The notes under the pieces are model-generated. The model had not been told where the DNA came from. It saw only the letters and a list, made by a program, of their open reading frames with translations, and made no database searches. Made by a program: the position numbers and the translations under genes. A DNA stretch of 13,929 bases, taken from NCBI GenBank assembly GCA_946482495.1, contig CAMLRV010000035.1:1-13929 (forward strand), given 5' to 3'. Source of the DNA: an uncultured Flavobacteriia bacterium. Lineage in GTDB: Bacteria; Bacteroidota; Bacteroidia; Flavobacteriales; Flavobacteriaceae. Shown one piece after another: positions 13,926 through 13,929 of the stretch (the stretch's first letter is position 1; every line of letters starts with the position of its first letter).

Positions 13926-13929
13926 TTAA

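Overview
The window looks like chromosomal DNA of a flavobacterium (phylum Bacteroidota, Flavobacterium or a close relative). The basis is very AT-rich sequence, start regions that mostly lack Shine-Dalgarno sequences, Bacteroidota-type promoters (TTG, 17-23 bases, TAnnTTTG) in front of several genes, and protein sequences of flavobacterial character (RlmB, RarA, rhomboid, YjjG, Mpl). No tRNA, rRNA, CRISPR array, phage gene or transposase is visible. Coding density is high and no gene-free stretch exceeds 300 bases.

Left third (1-5273): an Omp85/BamA-like outer membrane protein; the 23S rRNA 2'-O-methyltransferase rlmB with its own promoter almost abutting the start codon; a small three-helix membrane protein of unknown function; a rhomboid intramembrane protease on the minus strand; and, divergent from it, rarA, the AAA+ replication-fork maintenance ATPase, again with a promoter only four bases from its ATG.

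Middle (9716 down to 5295, minus strand): a tightly packed six-gene run with overlaps or very short gaps. It encodes an ABC ATPase, an FtsX-type permease with a histidine-rich, internally duplicated extracytoplasmic segment, a small secreted CxxC protein resembling DUF3299, a YjjG-like HAD nucleotidase with a TTG start, and two secreted proteins of unknown function. The first three resemble the ZrgB/C/D genes of the Vibrio zinc-acquisition locus, and the His-rich segment supports a metal-related role. This is the most interesting functional unit of the window; its substrate is inferred, not shown.

Between this operon and radC lies a 532-base cassette (9792-10323). It carries one GxxExxY-type PD-(D/E)xK nuclease-like gene and is bounded by near-perfect 16-base inverted repeats, one ending four bases from the radC stop codon. 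It looks like a small inserted element without its own transposase.

Right third: radC, whose likely start is internal to the longest open frame because a promoter lies inside the extension; a divergent lipoprotein with a DUF1287 cysteine-peptidase-like domain; a strong bidirectional terminator; an Mpl-like Mur ligase for peptidoglycan recycling; and a secreted TPR protein whose start codon falls at the very end of the window. Themes are the cell envelope (Omp85, rhomboid, DUF1287, Mpl, TPR protein) and DNA/RNA maintenance (RlmB, RarA, RadC).
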